A DNA stretch of 64,000 nucleotides from JAGLTZ01 sp964637695 (GTDB taxonomy: Bacteria; Blakebacterota; Blakebacteria; Blakebacterales; Blakebacteraceae). The stretch covers positions 1 through 64,000 of the forward strand of contig CAZWVF010000002.1 of NCBI GenBank assembly GCA_964637695.1. Reading direction: 5' to 3'. Of the stretch, positions 36,691 to 45,572 are shown in pieces. The translations under genes were made by a program, and so were the position numbers. Positions within the stretch are counted from its first letter, which is position 1. Every line of letters begins with the position of its first letter. The notes under the pieces were generated by a model. The model was not told where the DNA came from. It saw only the letters and a program-made list of their open reading frames with translations, and made no database searches.

Positions 36691-38208
36691 TCAAAACCGG
36701 GATGCAACCAGCATCCCTTCGGCATCGATAAAAAAGACTCTGTTCTTTTCGCTGTCGACAGAGAATGCCGGCAATTCCGTATTAATCTGAACCGAACCAC
36801 CGATATTCCCCGCCGGAAGATCCACCATCTGTATCGCGGCATTCCCCTCCAGGGAGGTTACCAGCCACAGTACCGCGGGATCGCCGTCACTGCCGGCACC
36901 TGAAAGATGGAAAAGATCATCTCCCGTCAATCTATTCCCTGAGGAAAAGAATGACCGGGGTGGAGCGGCGATCTGGAGCGACCAGGAGGTTTCCCCCCTC
37001 TCATTTACCCGCAGCAGTTCGCTCCCCCTCGATCCGATCTTCACGAATAGTATTCCACCGGACAGGACTTTCGCATATTCGTAATCGTTTCTGGAGGGCG
37101 CCCTGTACCGGTTTGATTCCCTGGCGATCCTTCTGCCGTCGATCATGGCCCAGAGAGTGGTACGCCCCCTGCTTTCGCCGATCAGAATCCCGCTCTGCGT
37201 CCAGCAGATGGCCAGAGGATTATCGGATGCAATCCTCGGAGCAGAGCGCCAGCGCTCTTCACCTGAATTACGGTGAATGAGCTGGATCCGACTTCCATCG
37301 GAACGCAGTGCAAGCAGCCATGGATTCTGTTCCTTCACAGGCAGCCATGGATCGTCGAGCATCCACTGCACCCCACCGCTGCCGCGATCGATCCTGAAGA
37401 TCTTCTCACCGGTGGCAAAGAGCAGCTCGCCTGTTGTGCTCAGCCTCAAATCCTCCTCTTCCCCTTTTAAATACCCGACCCATTTCAGATCCCCGTTTTC
37501 GAGATCGTGCGACGAAACAGAGATCGTTCTTTCCCTTCGATCGACACGGAAAAGGCGATCGGAGATGATCGAGTAATGCCTGTCGGTTGAAATGACGTGT
37601 TCGGAGTCCGCTTCCTCTATTTCCCCAAGATCGAGACGCCACTCCCTCTGCCCGCTCGAAAGCGACAGGGCCTCAATAGAACCAGAACCACTGTCACTCC
37701 GGAAGATGGTTACAACCCTGTTCTTCTCTGCAACGACCTGTACCGACAGGCACCGGCCTGAAACGATACCCGTATTCCAGAACATATTCCCCGTGTCGGC
37801 GTTCAGGTAATGCAGGCCGTATGAGGAGCCATCCCTCAAACCGGATGAAGGCGGAGGCCGGTCGAAGTTACGCATGACAATGATATTTGATGAACCGGGT
37901 ATCTCTTTTATCAGCACCGACGAGGCACCATCTCTGGCCACCGACCACTTCGGCTGTCCGTTTTCGGAATCGTAACCATCGATAGTGCGCGACCCGATAC
38001 GCACAACGGTCGCTTTCGAAATACTCTCTATCTTCTCAGTCCGGTCTGCTACGGCCCGCTCCCAAAGTCGTGTAACCTGCCGGGGAGAGCTCCCTCTGTC
38101 TGAAGAATGATCCCCTGAGTAAATATCAGGCCATGAAGAAACCGCCAGCAGGGGAAAGAGAAAAATCGCCATTTGCGTGGAGCATCTCTGTCTGATCCGG
38201 GATATCAT
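36691..38208 (-). CDS. secreted PQQ-like beta-propeller protein, function unknown
   Basis: A 505-residue protein with an N-terminal signal sequence (MAIFLFPLLAVSSW) and repeated blade motifs: GYDSENGQPKWSV, LNADTGNMFWNTG, LSSGQREWRLD, LENGDLKWVG, IDRGSGGVQWMLD, HRNSGEERWRSA. Each ends in the Gly-x-x-x-Trp typical of PQQ-enzyme-like and BamB-like propellers. There are no catalytic residues or haem motif, so it is probably a periplasmic scaffold rather than a dehydrogenase. ATG at 38208 has GGAG eight bases upstream. It is followed after about 50 bp by proS, and preceded by tRNA-Arg. Confidence 0.6.
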   Translation of the reverse strand: MISRIRQRCSTQMAIFLFPLLAVSSWPDIYSGDHSSDRGSSPRQVTRLWERAVADRTEKIESISKATVVRIGSRTIDGYDSENGQPKWSVARDGASSVLIKEIPGSSNIIVMRNFDRPPPSSGLRDGSSYGLHYLNADTGNMFWNTGIVSGRCLSVQVVAEKNRVVTIFRSDSGSGSIEALSLSSGQREWRLDLGEIEEADSEHVISTDRHYSIISDRLFRVDRRERTISVSSHDLENGDLKWVGYLKGEEEDLRLSTTGELLFATGEKIFRIDRGSGGVQWMLDDPWLPVKEQNPWLLALRSDGSRIQLIHRNSGEERWRSAPRIASDNPLAICWTQSGILIGESRGRTTLWAMIDGRRIARESNRYRAPSRNDYEYAKVLSGGILFVKIGSRGSELLRVNERGETSWSLQIAAPPRSFFSSGNRLTGDDLFHLSGAGSDGDPAVLWLVTSLEGNAAIQMVDLPAGNIGGSVQINTELPAFSVDSEKNRVFFIDAEGMLVASRF

Positions 38209-38248
38209 CTGCACACTCCGGCAGGAGAAGAAATAAATAGAGGAAATC

Positions 38249-38325
38249 TGGTACCCCGAACAGGATTCGAACCTGTGACCTCATGCTCCGGAGGCATGCG
38301 CTCTATCCAACTGAGCTACCGGGGC
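38249..38325 (-). tRNA. tRNA-Arg (anticodon CCG)
   Basis: Complete 77-nt cloverleaf on the minus strand with CCA encoded. Anticodon stem CATGC/GCATG encloses the loop CTCCGGA, giving anticodon CCG (codon CGG). T arm has the usual GTTCGAATC. Confidence 0.93.
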
Positions 38326-38357
38326 AGGTTTCTGTTTATCGAGGGAGCCAATTAACT

Positions 38358-38385
38358 GCCATATGCAGTGATTAGAAACATTCAA
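38358..38385 (-). promoter_or_regulatory. weak candidate promoter of tRNA-Arg(CCG)
   Basis: TTGAAT, 16-bp spacer, TATGGC on the minus strand about 30-60 bp upstream of the tRNA, in an AT-rich gap between the tRNA and the palindromic repeat. Confidence 0.3.
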
Positions 38386-38403
38386 TTATTATTTATAGTG
38401 TCT

Positions 38404-38585
38404 AGGAGCCTGTCGGAGTAAGCCACCGGCTGCGGTCTGCGCCGGCAACCGGCCGACGGCGTTGGCTTTCGCCGGATGTCCTCAACGTAGCACAGTGGCT
38501 ACGTTTCCGGGCCTCCGGCTCAGCCGCCTGGTCGGGCCGGCGCCAGAGCAAACCTCGCGTTCGCCGGTTACTCCGACAGGCTCCT
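38404..38585. repeat. 182-bp palindromic element, copy 2
   Basis: Same length as and, by eye, identical to 14591-14772, including the 18-bp terminal inverted repeats and the central AACGTAGC/GCTACGTT dyad (38484-38505). Its right end overlaps the stop codon of the excisionase-like gene. The two flanking bases on each side that extend the palindrome in copy 1 are CT on the left but AA on the right here. Confidence 0.9.
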
Positions 38586-38817
38586 AACGCGGTAGTACTT
38601 CTGACGCAGTTTCAGATTGAGCAATATTCAGCTCACTCTCCCTCTCACCACCCGTAGACAGGAATTCCTCGAATTCGTCCTTCATAATCAGATAGCGGCC
38701 GCCGACCCGCAGGCCGGGCACAATTCCGCTCTTGATATACTTCAGTACTGTCTGGCGCGACACACCCAGTATCTCTGCTACTTCGCTGACGAAATAGACC
38801 CGCCGCTCGACATCCAT
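38584..38817 (-). CDS. excisionase-like MerR-type helix-turn-helix protein
   Basis: A 77-residue DNA-binding protein: VYFVSEVAEILGVSRQTVLK, then YIKSGIVPGLRVGGRYLIM and a short acidic tail. This is the excisionase/BldC-like fold that recognises promoter or recombination sites. ATG at 38817 has GGGAG upstream; longer frames lack support. The stop TAG uses the last two bases of the 182-bp palindrome, so insertion of that element has set the C-terminus. No phage genes surround it, so a stand-alone regulator is as likely as an excisionase. Confidence 0.7.
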   Translation of the reverse strand: MDVERRVYFVSEVAEILGVSRQTVLKYIKSGIVPGLRVGGRYLIMKDEFEEFLSTGGERESELNIAQSETASEVLPR

Positions 38818-38895
38818 CGTGCGACTCCCTTTCGTGTTCTTCAACAGACTACACTCACAAATGGTCGTGAGGGTCACTGTATCGTAAAGATGAAA

Positions 38896-38924
38896 CGTTT
38901 ACAGCGCTTTTTCTAACTTGTCAA
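38896..38924 (-). promoter_or_regulatory. promoter of the excisionase-like gene
   Basis: Perfect -35 TTGACA (38924-38919), 17-bp spacer and TAAACG (38901-38896). The start would fall about 70 bases before the ATG at 38817. Confidence 0.45.
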
Positions 38925-38997
38925 TCTTATTTTGACATAAATAAACGTAGTTGAACCTCAGTGCACCATTCCGTGATTACGGTTGATATCCAGACAA

Positions 38998-40383
38998 CTA
39001 CACCTGTGTTGAAGCCTCCACAACGGCTCCCAGGGCCCCGAGTACTTCCGGGTCGAAATACCTGTTGACTTTCCCTTCCATGAACCTGACTGCAGCAACA
39101 GGATCAAGGCCTCTTCGATAGGGCCGGTCGGAAATAAGCGCATCGTAAACGTCTGCCGTGGAGAGAATTCGTACCTCGCGGCTCAAATTATCCTCTTTCA
39201 GCCGATTGGGATATCCGGAACCGTCGAGTCTCTCATGATGATTATCTATCCAGGCCCCAATTTCATTAAATACACTGCCGGCGTACCCAATTATCCTCCT
39301 TGTATAGTCTATATGTTTCTTTGCCTGTTCGTACTCGGGTCCGGTCAGCCACTTCGGCTTGTCAAGCACCTGGTTGCTCACACCGGCTTTGCCAAGGTCG
39401 TGCGCCATGCCCGCTATTCCGAGCGAAGCCGCCAGGTCTTCTGCCATTCCCAGCTCAAGAGATATCAGATAAGCAGTACGTGCAACATTCCATGAGTGGT
39501 TCTGCCTGTAGGGTGATTTGCCGTCTACAAGGCCGACCAGCATGGATAAGAAGGCAGCCAGCTGACCATATGTGACAGCCAGCTTCTCATGAGGTATCCG
39601 GCTGAGCAGCTGCTTACTCACCTGACCGCCGGTGAAAATCCCCCAGAAACGGACATTCTGGCTGATGTCCACCAGCACCTTTGCTTCAGCTGGTCCGATC
39701 TGTTTTCCGGAGAGTTTCATCGATTCCGACCGAACGAATTCCGGACTGTGTCCTCTTTCACCAGCCGATGCTATGGCAGTCTCCAGACAGTCTGCAGCCG
39801 TCATGACCCTCTGGACCAGGGGGATATCGTCACCCCTTATCCCGACCGGGTACCCGTGTCCGTCATATCGTTCGTGATGACCCTGAACGAGGGTTGCGAC
39901 GGAAGGCGGCAAGGGCAGTTCCTCCAGAATGGCACTGCCATCTGTGACATGCTGGATCAGGAGTTCTGATACCTTCTCTATACTCCCTTTGCGGACGTGG
40001 ATTGCCAGATCCTCAACTGCGTCGAGAGGGTGATTCACCAGCAGTTCCGACTCGAGAGAACTGGTTATTTCTGTCAGTTCGTGGGTAATCTTGAAGAGGC
40101 CGACGTCATGGAAAAGTGAAGCCAGAGTGACATCAACCACATCTTCGGCATCCAGTTTCAGACCGACGGCCAGTTCCTGAGCTATATAAGCAGTCCGCTG
40201 GGCATGTCCGAAGGCGTGCCCTTCCACAAGATCGATAGCGGCGCCATAGATAAACCCGATATCGGCCAGATTCAGTTCAGTCGCAACTTTCTGATCTGTT
40301 CCTGCCTTACTGCCTGCAGGCAATTCTCCTTCGCCTTCCTCGTAAATGAGGTTCCAGATTTTTTTCAGAAAATCACGGCTCAT
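38998..40383 (-). CDS. tandem HD-GYP domain protein
   Basis: A 461-residue cytosolic protein with two HD-GYP-like phosphohydrolase domains in one chain. The first (about 50-240) has SLFHDVGLFKI and HHERYDGHGYP; the second (about 270-450) has GMAHDLGKAGVSNQ and DNHHERLDGSGYPNRL followed by the ISDRPYRRG tail. Both keep the HD pair and the GYP motif, so both could bind metals. HD-GYP enzymes break down cyclic di-GMP or related cyclic dinucleotides. There is no receiver or membrane domain, unlike the other HD-GYP gene at 57.4-58.5 kb. It lies 15 bp downstream of the COX24-like gene. Confidence 0.8.
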   Translation of the reverse strand: MSRDFLKKIWNLIYEEGEGELPAGSKAGTDQKVATELNLADIGFIYGAAIDLVEGHAFGHAQRTAYIAQELAVGLKLDAEDVVDVTLASLFHDVGLFKITHELTEITSSLESELLVNHPLDAVEDLAIHVRKGSIEKVSELLIQHVTDGSAILEELPLPPSVATLVQGHHERYDGHGYPVGIRGDDIPLVQRVMTAADCLETAIASAGERGHSPEFVRSESMKLSGKQIGPAEAKVLVDISQNVRFWGIFTGGQVSKQLLSRIPHEKLAVTYGQLAAFLSMLVGLVDGKSPYRQNHSWNVARTAYLISLELGMAEDLAASLGIAGMAHDLGKAGVSNQVLDKPKWLTGPEYEQAKKHIDYTRRIIGYAGSVFNEIGAWIDNHHERLDGSGYPNRLKEDNLSREVRILSTADVYDALISDRPYRRGLDPVAAVRFMEGKVNRYFDPEVLGALGAVVEASTQV

Positions 40384-40398
40384 GGCAGTTCAAACTGA

Positions 40399-40494
40399 TC
40401 AGCGTACCTTCTTCTTGTGACGATTGGCCCTCATCCGCTTCTTTCTTTTGTGTTTTGCGATTTTCTTTCTCTTACGCTTCTTGCCGCATGGCAT
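40399..40494 (-). CDS. 31-residue AURKAIP1/COX24-like basic protein
   Basis: A tiny reading frame MPCGKKRKRKKIAKHKRKKR followed by MRANRHKKKVR. It matches the AURKAIP1/COX24 domain (mitochondrial mS38) and its bacterial counterparts, thought to be small-ribosomal-subunit components. GGGAGGAT stands a good distance before the ATG. It is too short for ordinary gene finders. It lies between the HU gene and the tandem HD-GYP gene, both in the same direction. Confidence 0.75.
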   Translation of the reverse strand: MPCGKKRKRKKIAKHKRKKRMRANRHKKKVR

Positions 40495-40584
40495 TACAAC
40501 TCTATCCTCCCATTGAATTTCGAACCTATATCCTTCCTTAAAGACGTGATAAGGTAGGAAGTGTCCGTGGGAGATGAAAGCCCT

Positions 40585-40878
40585 TTATATCAGTGGCCTC
40601 TCCCTGTCTGCCACCGCATCCTTCAGATCCCGCGAGGGTTTGAAGGTGGGAACAAACTTGGCCGGAATATCTACAGGCTCCCCCGAACGGGGATTTCGAG
40701 CCCGGCGTGCCGCCCTCTCCTTGATCTTGAACGTACCGAAGCCGCGGATCTCGACCGTCTCACCCGAAATCATTGCCGCCTTGAGGGTCTCCAGCATTCC
40801 CTCGACAACAAGTGCGGTGTCAGTCTTGGTCAAACCGGTCATTTCAGCTATAGCTTCGACGATATCGGCCTTAGTCAT
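40585..40878 (-). CDS. HU-family histone-like DNA-binding protein
   Basis: A 97-residue nucleoid protein. GFGTFKIKERAARRARNPRS, then GEPVDIPA and PTFKPSRDLK, give the beta-arm and DNA-binding signature of HU/IHF. The N-terminal helices (MTKADIVEAIAEMTGLTK) are typical. There is no partner gene, so a homodimer is expected. It starts 18 bp after sppA. Confidence 0.93.
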   Translation of the reverse strand: MTKADIVEAIAEMTGLTKTDTALVVEGMLETLKAAMISGETVEIRGFGTFKIKERAARRARNPRSGEPVDIPAKFVPTFKPSRDLKDAVADRERPLI

Positions 40879-40896
40879 GCCGAATTTCTCCTTCGG

Positions 40897-41805
40897 TTAG
40901 CGCATAAGATAGAGCACTCGGGGCCCGTCCAGCGGACCCAGTCCAAGCTCCGTTTTAATCTCATCAACTCCCGCCCTGCCCATTATCAGATCCCATATTG
41001 TCAGCCTGCGCGGCCTGCCCGGGCGGATCAGATCGGGATCCTCCCCCAATCCGGCCATCGTTCCAACCAGAGCCCGTGCGTCGTGCATATCCCCGGTCCG
41101 GTCTGCAAATCCCCATTCTACAGCCTGCCGTCCGGTAAAGACACGCCCATCCGCGTACACTTCGAGAACTCCGTCTTCCAGATCCCGGCTCGTGCGAACG
41201 ACTTCGAGGAATTGATCGTAGCTGTCATTGATTACTTCTTCAAACCACGCGCGATGGCTTTCAGTCGGTTCCTCGAAGGGATTCCCCATATCCTTGTAAG
41301 GCCCGCTGGTAATCGTTTCCCACCTCACCCCCACTTTATCCATTATCCCCGTGAAAACCGGATACTGCAGGATCACTCCGATACTGCCTGTCAAACTGCC
41401 TGGATGGGCTATGATGGTATCGGCGGCACACGCCACGTAGTATCCACCGCTGGCGGCAACGGCTCCCATATAAGCCACGACAGGTTTATTGTTTTCATGC
41501 CTGGCCCGCAGGAGTGCCCGATAGATTTCGTCGGATCCTACAATCGTGCCGCCGGGGCTGTTGATCTTGACCAGCAGACCCTTGATATCTTTCCTCGATG
41601 CGTAATCGTCGATAAGCTTGACGATGCGTTCCACGCTTTTAATCTGTCCCTCAACCTCTATCAGACCAATCGCCGGAGACCAGCGGAATTCGAAACCACC
41701 CATCAGCGAAGCCGCTCCCCTGATCGCGATCAGAAAGAGGGCAAGGAAAAAGACTGCAGCAGTACCGATCAGAAGTGTCCTGTATGTGGAATGTCTGCCT
41801 GCCAT
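40897..41805 (-). CDS. sppA: signal peptide peptidase SppA, short form
   Basis: A 302-residue membrane-anchored serine protease of family S49 that cuts left-over signal peptides. One N-terminal membrane helix (LLIGTAAVFFLALFLIAI). VKINSPGGTIVGSDEIYRA contains the oxyanion stretch; YMGAVAASGGYYVACAADTI has the catalytic Ser, and the downstream half should hold the Lys supplied within the oligomer. The length fits the single-domain (Bacillus-type) enzyme, not the double-length E. coli form. It follows the transglycosylase gene by about 36 bp. Confidence 0.9.
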   Translation of the reverse strand: MAGRHSTYRTLLIGTAAVFFLALFLIAIRGAASLMGGFEFRWSPAIGLIEVEGQIKSVERIVKLIDDYASRKDIKGLLVKINSPGGTIVGSDEIYRALLRARHENNKPVVAYMGAVAASGGYYVACAADTIIAHPGSLTGSIGVILQYPVFTGIMDKVGVRWETITSGPYKDMGNPFEEPTESHRAWFEEVINDSYDQFLEVVRTSRDLEDGVLEVYADGRVFTGRQAVEWGFADRTGDMHDARALVGTMAGLGEDPDLIRPGRPRRLTIWDLIMGRAGVDEIKTELGLGPLDGPRVLYLMR

Positions 41806-41841
41806 TTTGTCCTCAGGTCGGAGCTGCTCATCTGAAGATGA

Positions 41842-43932
41842 TCAGCTTTGATTACCTCCCATGCCTGCCTGCCTGGCTGCTTCTTCTGTTACGATCAATT
41901 TTCTGCCCGGATAGATCGTGTTCCCTGTCAATCCGTTCCACTTTTTCAGATCGGTCACGCTGACTTTGTATCTCTGCGAGATATCCCAGAGGGTATCGTT
42001 GCGGCCGATTGTATACACACCATCGGCCGGCAGGTTTGCCGTGGCAACAGCCGGCCTTGCCGCAACGCGGTTCCGTCTCGGGTAGATGGTCAGGGTCTGG
42101 CCGATGTAGATAGTGTTGTTCCTCAGGTTGTTCCAGCCGCGTATCTGAATCCAGGTCACTCCATATCTGGTTGCCAGGCCGCTGATGGTTTCACCTCTGC
42201 GAATCCTTACACGGATCGGTGTTCCGCTGCCCTCCACAACCCTCTGCCTGGTCAGACTGCTGATCTCCTCTTCGGTCAGGTAACGTGATTCCTCGTATTT
42301 CGGAATCCGCAACTCGGTTCCAACCTGGAGATTCCGGTCGTTCCTGATATTGTTGTGTTCGCGGATCAGGTTCCATGCCACACCCCAGTTATCGGCGATT
42401 TCGCCGCCTGTATCTCCGCTCCGGATCAGATGTGTCGCGTAACTGACTCTCGGTTCCTCCGGTATCTGCTCCAGTTGTGTTATGAAGGCATCGGTCGTAC
42501 CCCTGGGCAGACGCAGCTCCCACCCGTCGCGCGGAGTGATCCTCCAGCGAAGCTGGGGATTGAGTTCGACCAGTTTGCTTTCAGGAACATCGATCCATTT
42601 CGCTGCGTCTGCGAGTTTAAGCGGCCTTGGAATATGGACCGTCTCATAACTGTCCGAGAACTTCGTCTGGTAGGCTATATCTGTGAACCCGAACCTGGCA
42701 GGGTTCTTCGAGATCGCCAGTGCCGCCAGAAAATACGGCACGTAGTTCTTGGTCTCTCCTGGTAACCTGTTATAGATAGACCAGTAATCGAGTCCTCTGC
42801 GGTTCCTTTTTGCCCACCGCTGTGCGCTGCGGACCCGGCCCTCACCGCTGTTGTAGGCCGCCATCGCAAGCGGCCACGACTGGAATTCTTCGTAAAGAAT
42901 CTTCAGATAGGCGGAGGCGGATACTGTGCTCATGGCGAAATCACGTCTCTCATCCACAAGACCCTGAGCCGCAGATGTCTCAAGACCGAATTTCCGCGCC
43001 GTATAGCTCATGAACTGCCACGGCCCCACGGCACTGGCCCTCGAATATGCCCGGGGGCTGAAGCCGCTTTCGATCATGCAGAGGTAGACCATATCCCTCG
43101 GCAGACCCTCCGAAACCAGAAGCTCTTCCACCATCGACTGGTATCGCCCCGATCGCTCGAGCCAGACCTTGAAGTTGTTCTTACCACGGCCCACATAATA
43201 GGAGAGCGAGCTGTAGATCCTCCTCCACGCCGAAGCGGGATAATCATCCAGTCCCATCTCTATGTCAATCTGACCCTCCGCCCTCATCTGAAGAAGCAGA
43301 TCCCTGATCTCCTGCCAGGAACCGGGAGCGGGTTCCACCGCTTCATCCATTGCATCGTTCATGGCTTCCAGGTCGATAATCATTCCATCCTGATCGAGAC
43401 CGGATTCGAAGATCATGGTATCCAGGTAAGGCAGGAGCTGGTCGTAAAGGATGTTCGACCTGTTCCAGAGACTCTCGAACTCGTCACGCAGCCGCAACAG
43501 CGCCTCGTGCCTGATCAGTTCCTCTTCGTTCTGTGGGTATTCTGTTTCCAGAAAAGTGCGGGAAGGGATGAGCAGATCTGCATCGAAAAGCACCCTCTGC
43601 GCTTCCTTGACATCGAATTCAGCCGACTGGAAATCCCCGACGTCGAAACTCGATTCGCCTTTCTCCAGCAGGAATCCGGCCTCGTCCAGGAATACCCGTG
43701 CACCAGTAACAGGCGTCTGCTCTGTGCCTCCACTCTGCTCTGCTGAATCGATCCGTTGCCGGTCCACTGCGACAGCCTCAGGTTGAACCGATCCTCCGGA
43801 GAGGCCATCAAAAGGCTCAGTGCCGGTACCCGAAATAAAGGGAAGTGACTCAACAAAAGAACAGCCCGCCAGCAGCAGGGCCGGCATGAGAAGAGACAGT
43901 CTATTCAGGCATTTCCTGGCAGATACATACAA
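41842..43932 (-). CDS. MltD-like lipoprotein lytic transglycosylase with three LysM domains
   Basis: A 696-residue envelope enzyme cleaving peptidoglycan glycan strands. I choose the TTG at 43932 because AAGGAG precedes it and the product then begins with a clean lipoprotein signal ending LLMPALLLAGC. The frame is open further to 44037 but reads as non-protein. The SLT domain (about 270-420) has MIESGFSPRAYSRASAVGPW with the catalytic Glu. LysM repeats follow near 510, 580 and 650 (HLIRSGDTGGEIAD, RIRRGETISGLATRYGV, TIGRNDTLWDISQRYKV). It is cotranscribed with the SPOR protein upstream, also a wall-binding protein. Confidence 0.88.
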   Translation of the reverse strand: MYVSARKCLNRLSLLMPALLLAGCSFVESLPFISGTGTEPFDGLSGGSVQPEAVAVDRQRIDSAEQSGGTEQTPVTGARVFLDEAGFLLEKGESSFDVGDFQSAEFDVKEAQRVLFDADLLIPSRTFLETEYPQNEEELIRHEALLRLRDEFESLWNRSNILYDQLLPYLDTMIFESGLDQDGMIIDLEAMNDAMDEAVEPAPGSWQEIRDLLLQMRAEGQIDIEMGLDDYPASAWRRIYSSLSYYVGRGKNNFKVWLERSGRYQSMVEELLVSEGLPRDMVYLCMIESGFSPRAYSRASAVGPWQFMSYTARKFGLETSAAQGLVDERRDFAMSTVSASAYLKILYEEFQSWPLAMAAYNSGEGRVRSAQRWAKRNRRGLDYWSIYNRLPGETKNYVPYFLAALAISKNPARFGFTDIAYQTKFSDSYETVHIPRPLKLADAAKWIDVPESKLVELNPQLRWRITPRDGWELRLPRGTTDAFITQLEQIPEEPRVSYATHLIRSGDTGGEIADNWGVAWNLIREHNNIRNDRNLQVGTELRIPKYEESRYLTEEEISSLTRQRVVEGSGTPIRVRIRRGETISGLATRYGVTWIQIRGWNNLRNNTIYIGQTLTIYPRRNRVAARPAVATANLPADGVYTIGRNDTLWDISQRYKVSVTDLKKWNGLTGNTIYPGRKLIVTEEAARQAGMGGNQS

Positions 43933-44026
43933 ACTCGTGTAACTCCTTGTAGCATATGGAGTTTCTGGCAATCGAATATAACCGGGTTGGGAAGGTGGTG
44001 TCAACCGGTGTCCCGATTCAGAACAC

Positions 44027-44596
44027 TCACCCACCATCTGGTGTGATCGTAACGGGGATGATCATTGCACCGGTGTATCCCAGTTCATGGAGTTTATTCA
44101 GAAGCAGGTCAGCTTCCTCCTTCTTTCTCTTGTGGCCGACGCGAATACGGTAATATGGACTGGTAAAGACGACGAAGACCTCTTCTCCCTCCAGAAGTTC
44201 ACCCAGCCGATCCTTGAAATCCTCCGCCTCGTCTGCCGACGGAGTTATCGCCACCTGAACCTGATACTCCTTTCGGGGCCCTCTCAACGGCTCTACAACG
44301 ACAACCTGAGAAGTATCCGGCATGGGGGGAAGAGTGTTGAGCAGTACGACCTGCGTTGATTCCGCCATACCTGCGAGCGACAGGACCGACTCGGGATTCT
44401 CCCTGATCACCTGTTCACCGCGCCGTGCGGGCGGAGTCACGAGCAGTTCGCCGGCAAGGTCCTCCTTCTGGACCAGGGGCATCTCATCCTCCTGCACCTG
44501 CTCGGGAGGATTGGTGAAACGTGGTATTCCTCCGGCACATGCCGACACGATCAACAGGAGGATCGGCAGGGCAGCTCCTTTCCGGATTATCGACAT
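44027..44596 (-). CDS. SPOR-domain lipoprotein
   Basis: A 189-residue lipoprotein: signal ILLLIVSAC gives the lipid-bearing Cys at residue 20. A Pro/Glu-rich linker leads to a C-terminal SPOR domain (YQVQVAITPSADEAEDFKDR, then YYRIRVGHKRKKEEADLLL) that binds bare glycan strands at the division site. It sits next to the MltD-like gene, which makes such strands. A role in cell division or envelope maturation is inferred. Confidence 0.75.
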   Translation of the reverse strand: MSIIRKGAALPILLLIVSACAGGIPRFTNPPEQVQEDEMPLVQKEDLAGELLVTPPARRGEQVIRENPESVLSLAGMAESTQVVLLNTLPPMPDTSQVVVVEPLRGPRKEYQVQVAITPSADEAEDFKDRLGELLEGEEVFVVFTSPYYRIRVGHKRKKEEADLLLNKLHELGYTGAMIIPVTITPDGG

Positions 44597-44606
44597 ACAA
44601 GGCCTC

Positions 44607-45572
44607 TCAATCGTCCTCGACTGTGACCGGCGCGGGCTCGGCTACGATCAATTCGTATAGAACCGGAAGCAGCAGTTCATGCTGCCCGATAAACACATCA
44701 CCCGTTCCGCCGGAGATCGTGGGACGCGCAACAACATTTACACGCGGCCTGTAATGATCGTACATGTCAAAGTTAGCCGCATGAAAGTCCTTTGCATCAT
44801 CACCGGCGTTTCTGGCCATGGCCAGTGCTTTGACAAATACTTCCGGCATGAGTACGGCTGACCCGACATTCAATACTGCGGAACCTGCATTCAGGTTCGC
44901 GACATGAGCGGTAAAAATCAGGAAATCACGGTAGGTCAGAGCACCTACCAGCGCCCCGTCCATGGCCGGGTGCTGATGTATTATCTCCGTTCCTATCGCC
45001 GAGTGAATTGTAACAGGTACACCGGCCTTCCACGACCGCCAGAGGATGCTCGACTCCTTATGAGGCAGCCCGAGCCGGTCTATATAGCGCCCCACTCCTT
45101 CACCGTATCCGAGACTATCTTCCTGAGCCTGGCGACCGGCCTCATGCAGGTGGGCACCGGTTTCCTCCCACATGCCGAAAACACCCTTCTGGAGATTCTC
45201 GGCCACATCTTCGCTGGTCTCGCCTATCAGTGCTATTTCAAAATCGTGGATCATGCCCGCACCATTGGTGGCCACACAGGTGACAATGCCCCTTTCTACC
45301 AGATCGATCACAAAGGGTGAGCAACCTACCTTGATGACATGAGCCCCCATCATCCAGATGACGGTGCGACCCGATTCACCAGCCATCCGGACCCTGCGGG
45401 AGAAATTTTTCAGCGCGCGGCCGCCCAGGATATCCGGCAGACGGTTTTCGGCCACCTCCCTTGGCTGCGCCTTCGGCAGGGGGATGAAGTCATCCACCGA
45501 CACCCTGTTCTGCCTCTCTGACAGGGGTCTCGTATTGAGCCTGGAGAGATCGAATATCGGAAATTCGCTCAT
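44607..45572 (-). CDS. conserved protein, possibly deoxyhypusine-synthase-like fold
   Basis: A 321-residue protein without a firm name. The middle reads VIWMMGAHVIKVGCSPFVID and CVATNGAGMIHDFEIALIGE, then GSAVLMPEVFVKALAMARN and FDMYDHYRPRVNVVARP. The order of a Gly-rich strand, an NGAG loop and a late PEVF segment recalls the NAD-binding fold of deoxyhypusine synthases. The catalytic Lys region is not convincing and no eIF5A substrate exists in bacteria. ATG at 45572 overlaps the heptosyltransferase stop (ATGA). The role is unknown; the operon context is LPS and wall synthesis. Confidence 0.4.
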   Translation of the reverse strand: MSEFPIFDLSRLNTRPLSERQNRVSVDDFIPLPKAQPREVAENRLPDILGGRALKNFSRRVRMAGESGRTVIWMMGAHVIKVGCSPFVIDLVERGIVTCVATNGAGMIHDFEIALIGETSEDVAENLQKGVFGMWEETGAHLHEAGRQAQEDSLGYGEGVGRYIDRLGLPHKESSILWRSWKAGVPVTIHSAIGTEIIHQHPAMDGALVGALTYRDFLIFTAHVANLNAGSAVLNVGSAVLMPEVFVKALAMARNAGDDAKDFHAANFDMYDHYRPRVNVVARPTISGGTGDVFIGQHELLLPVLYELIVAEPAPVTVEDD

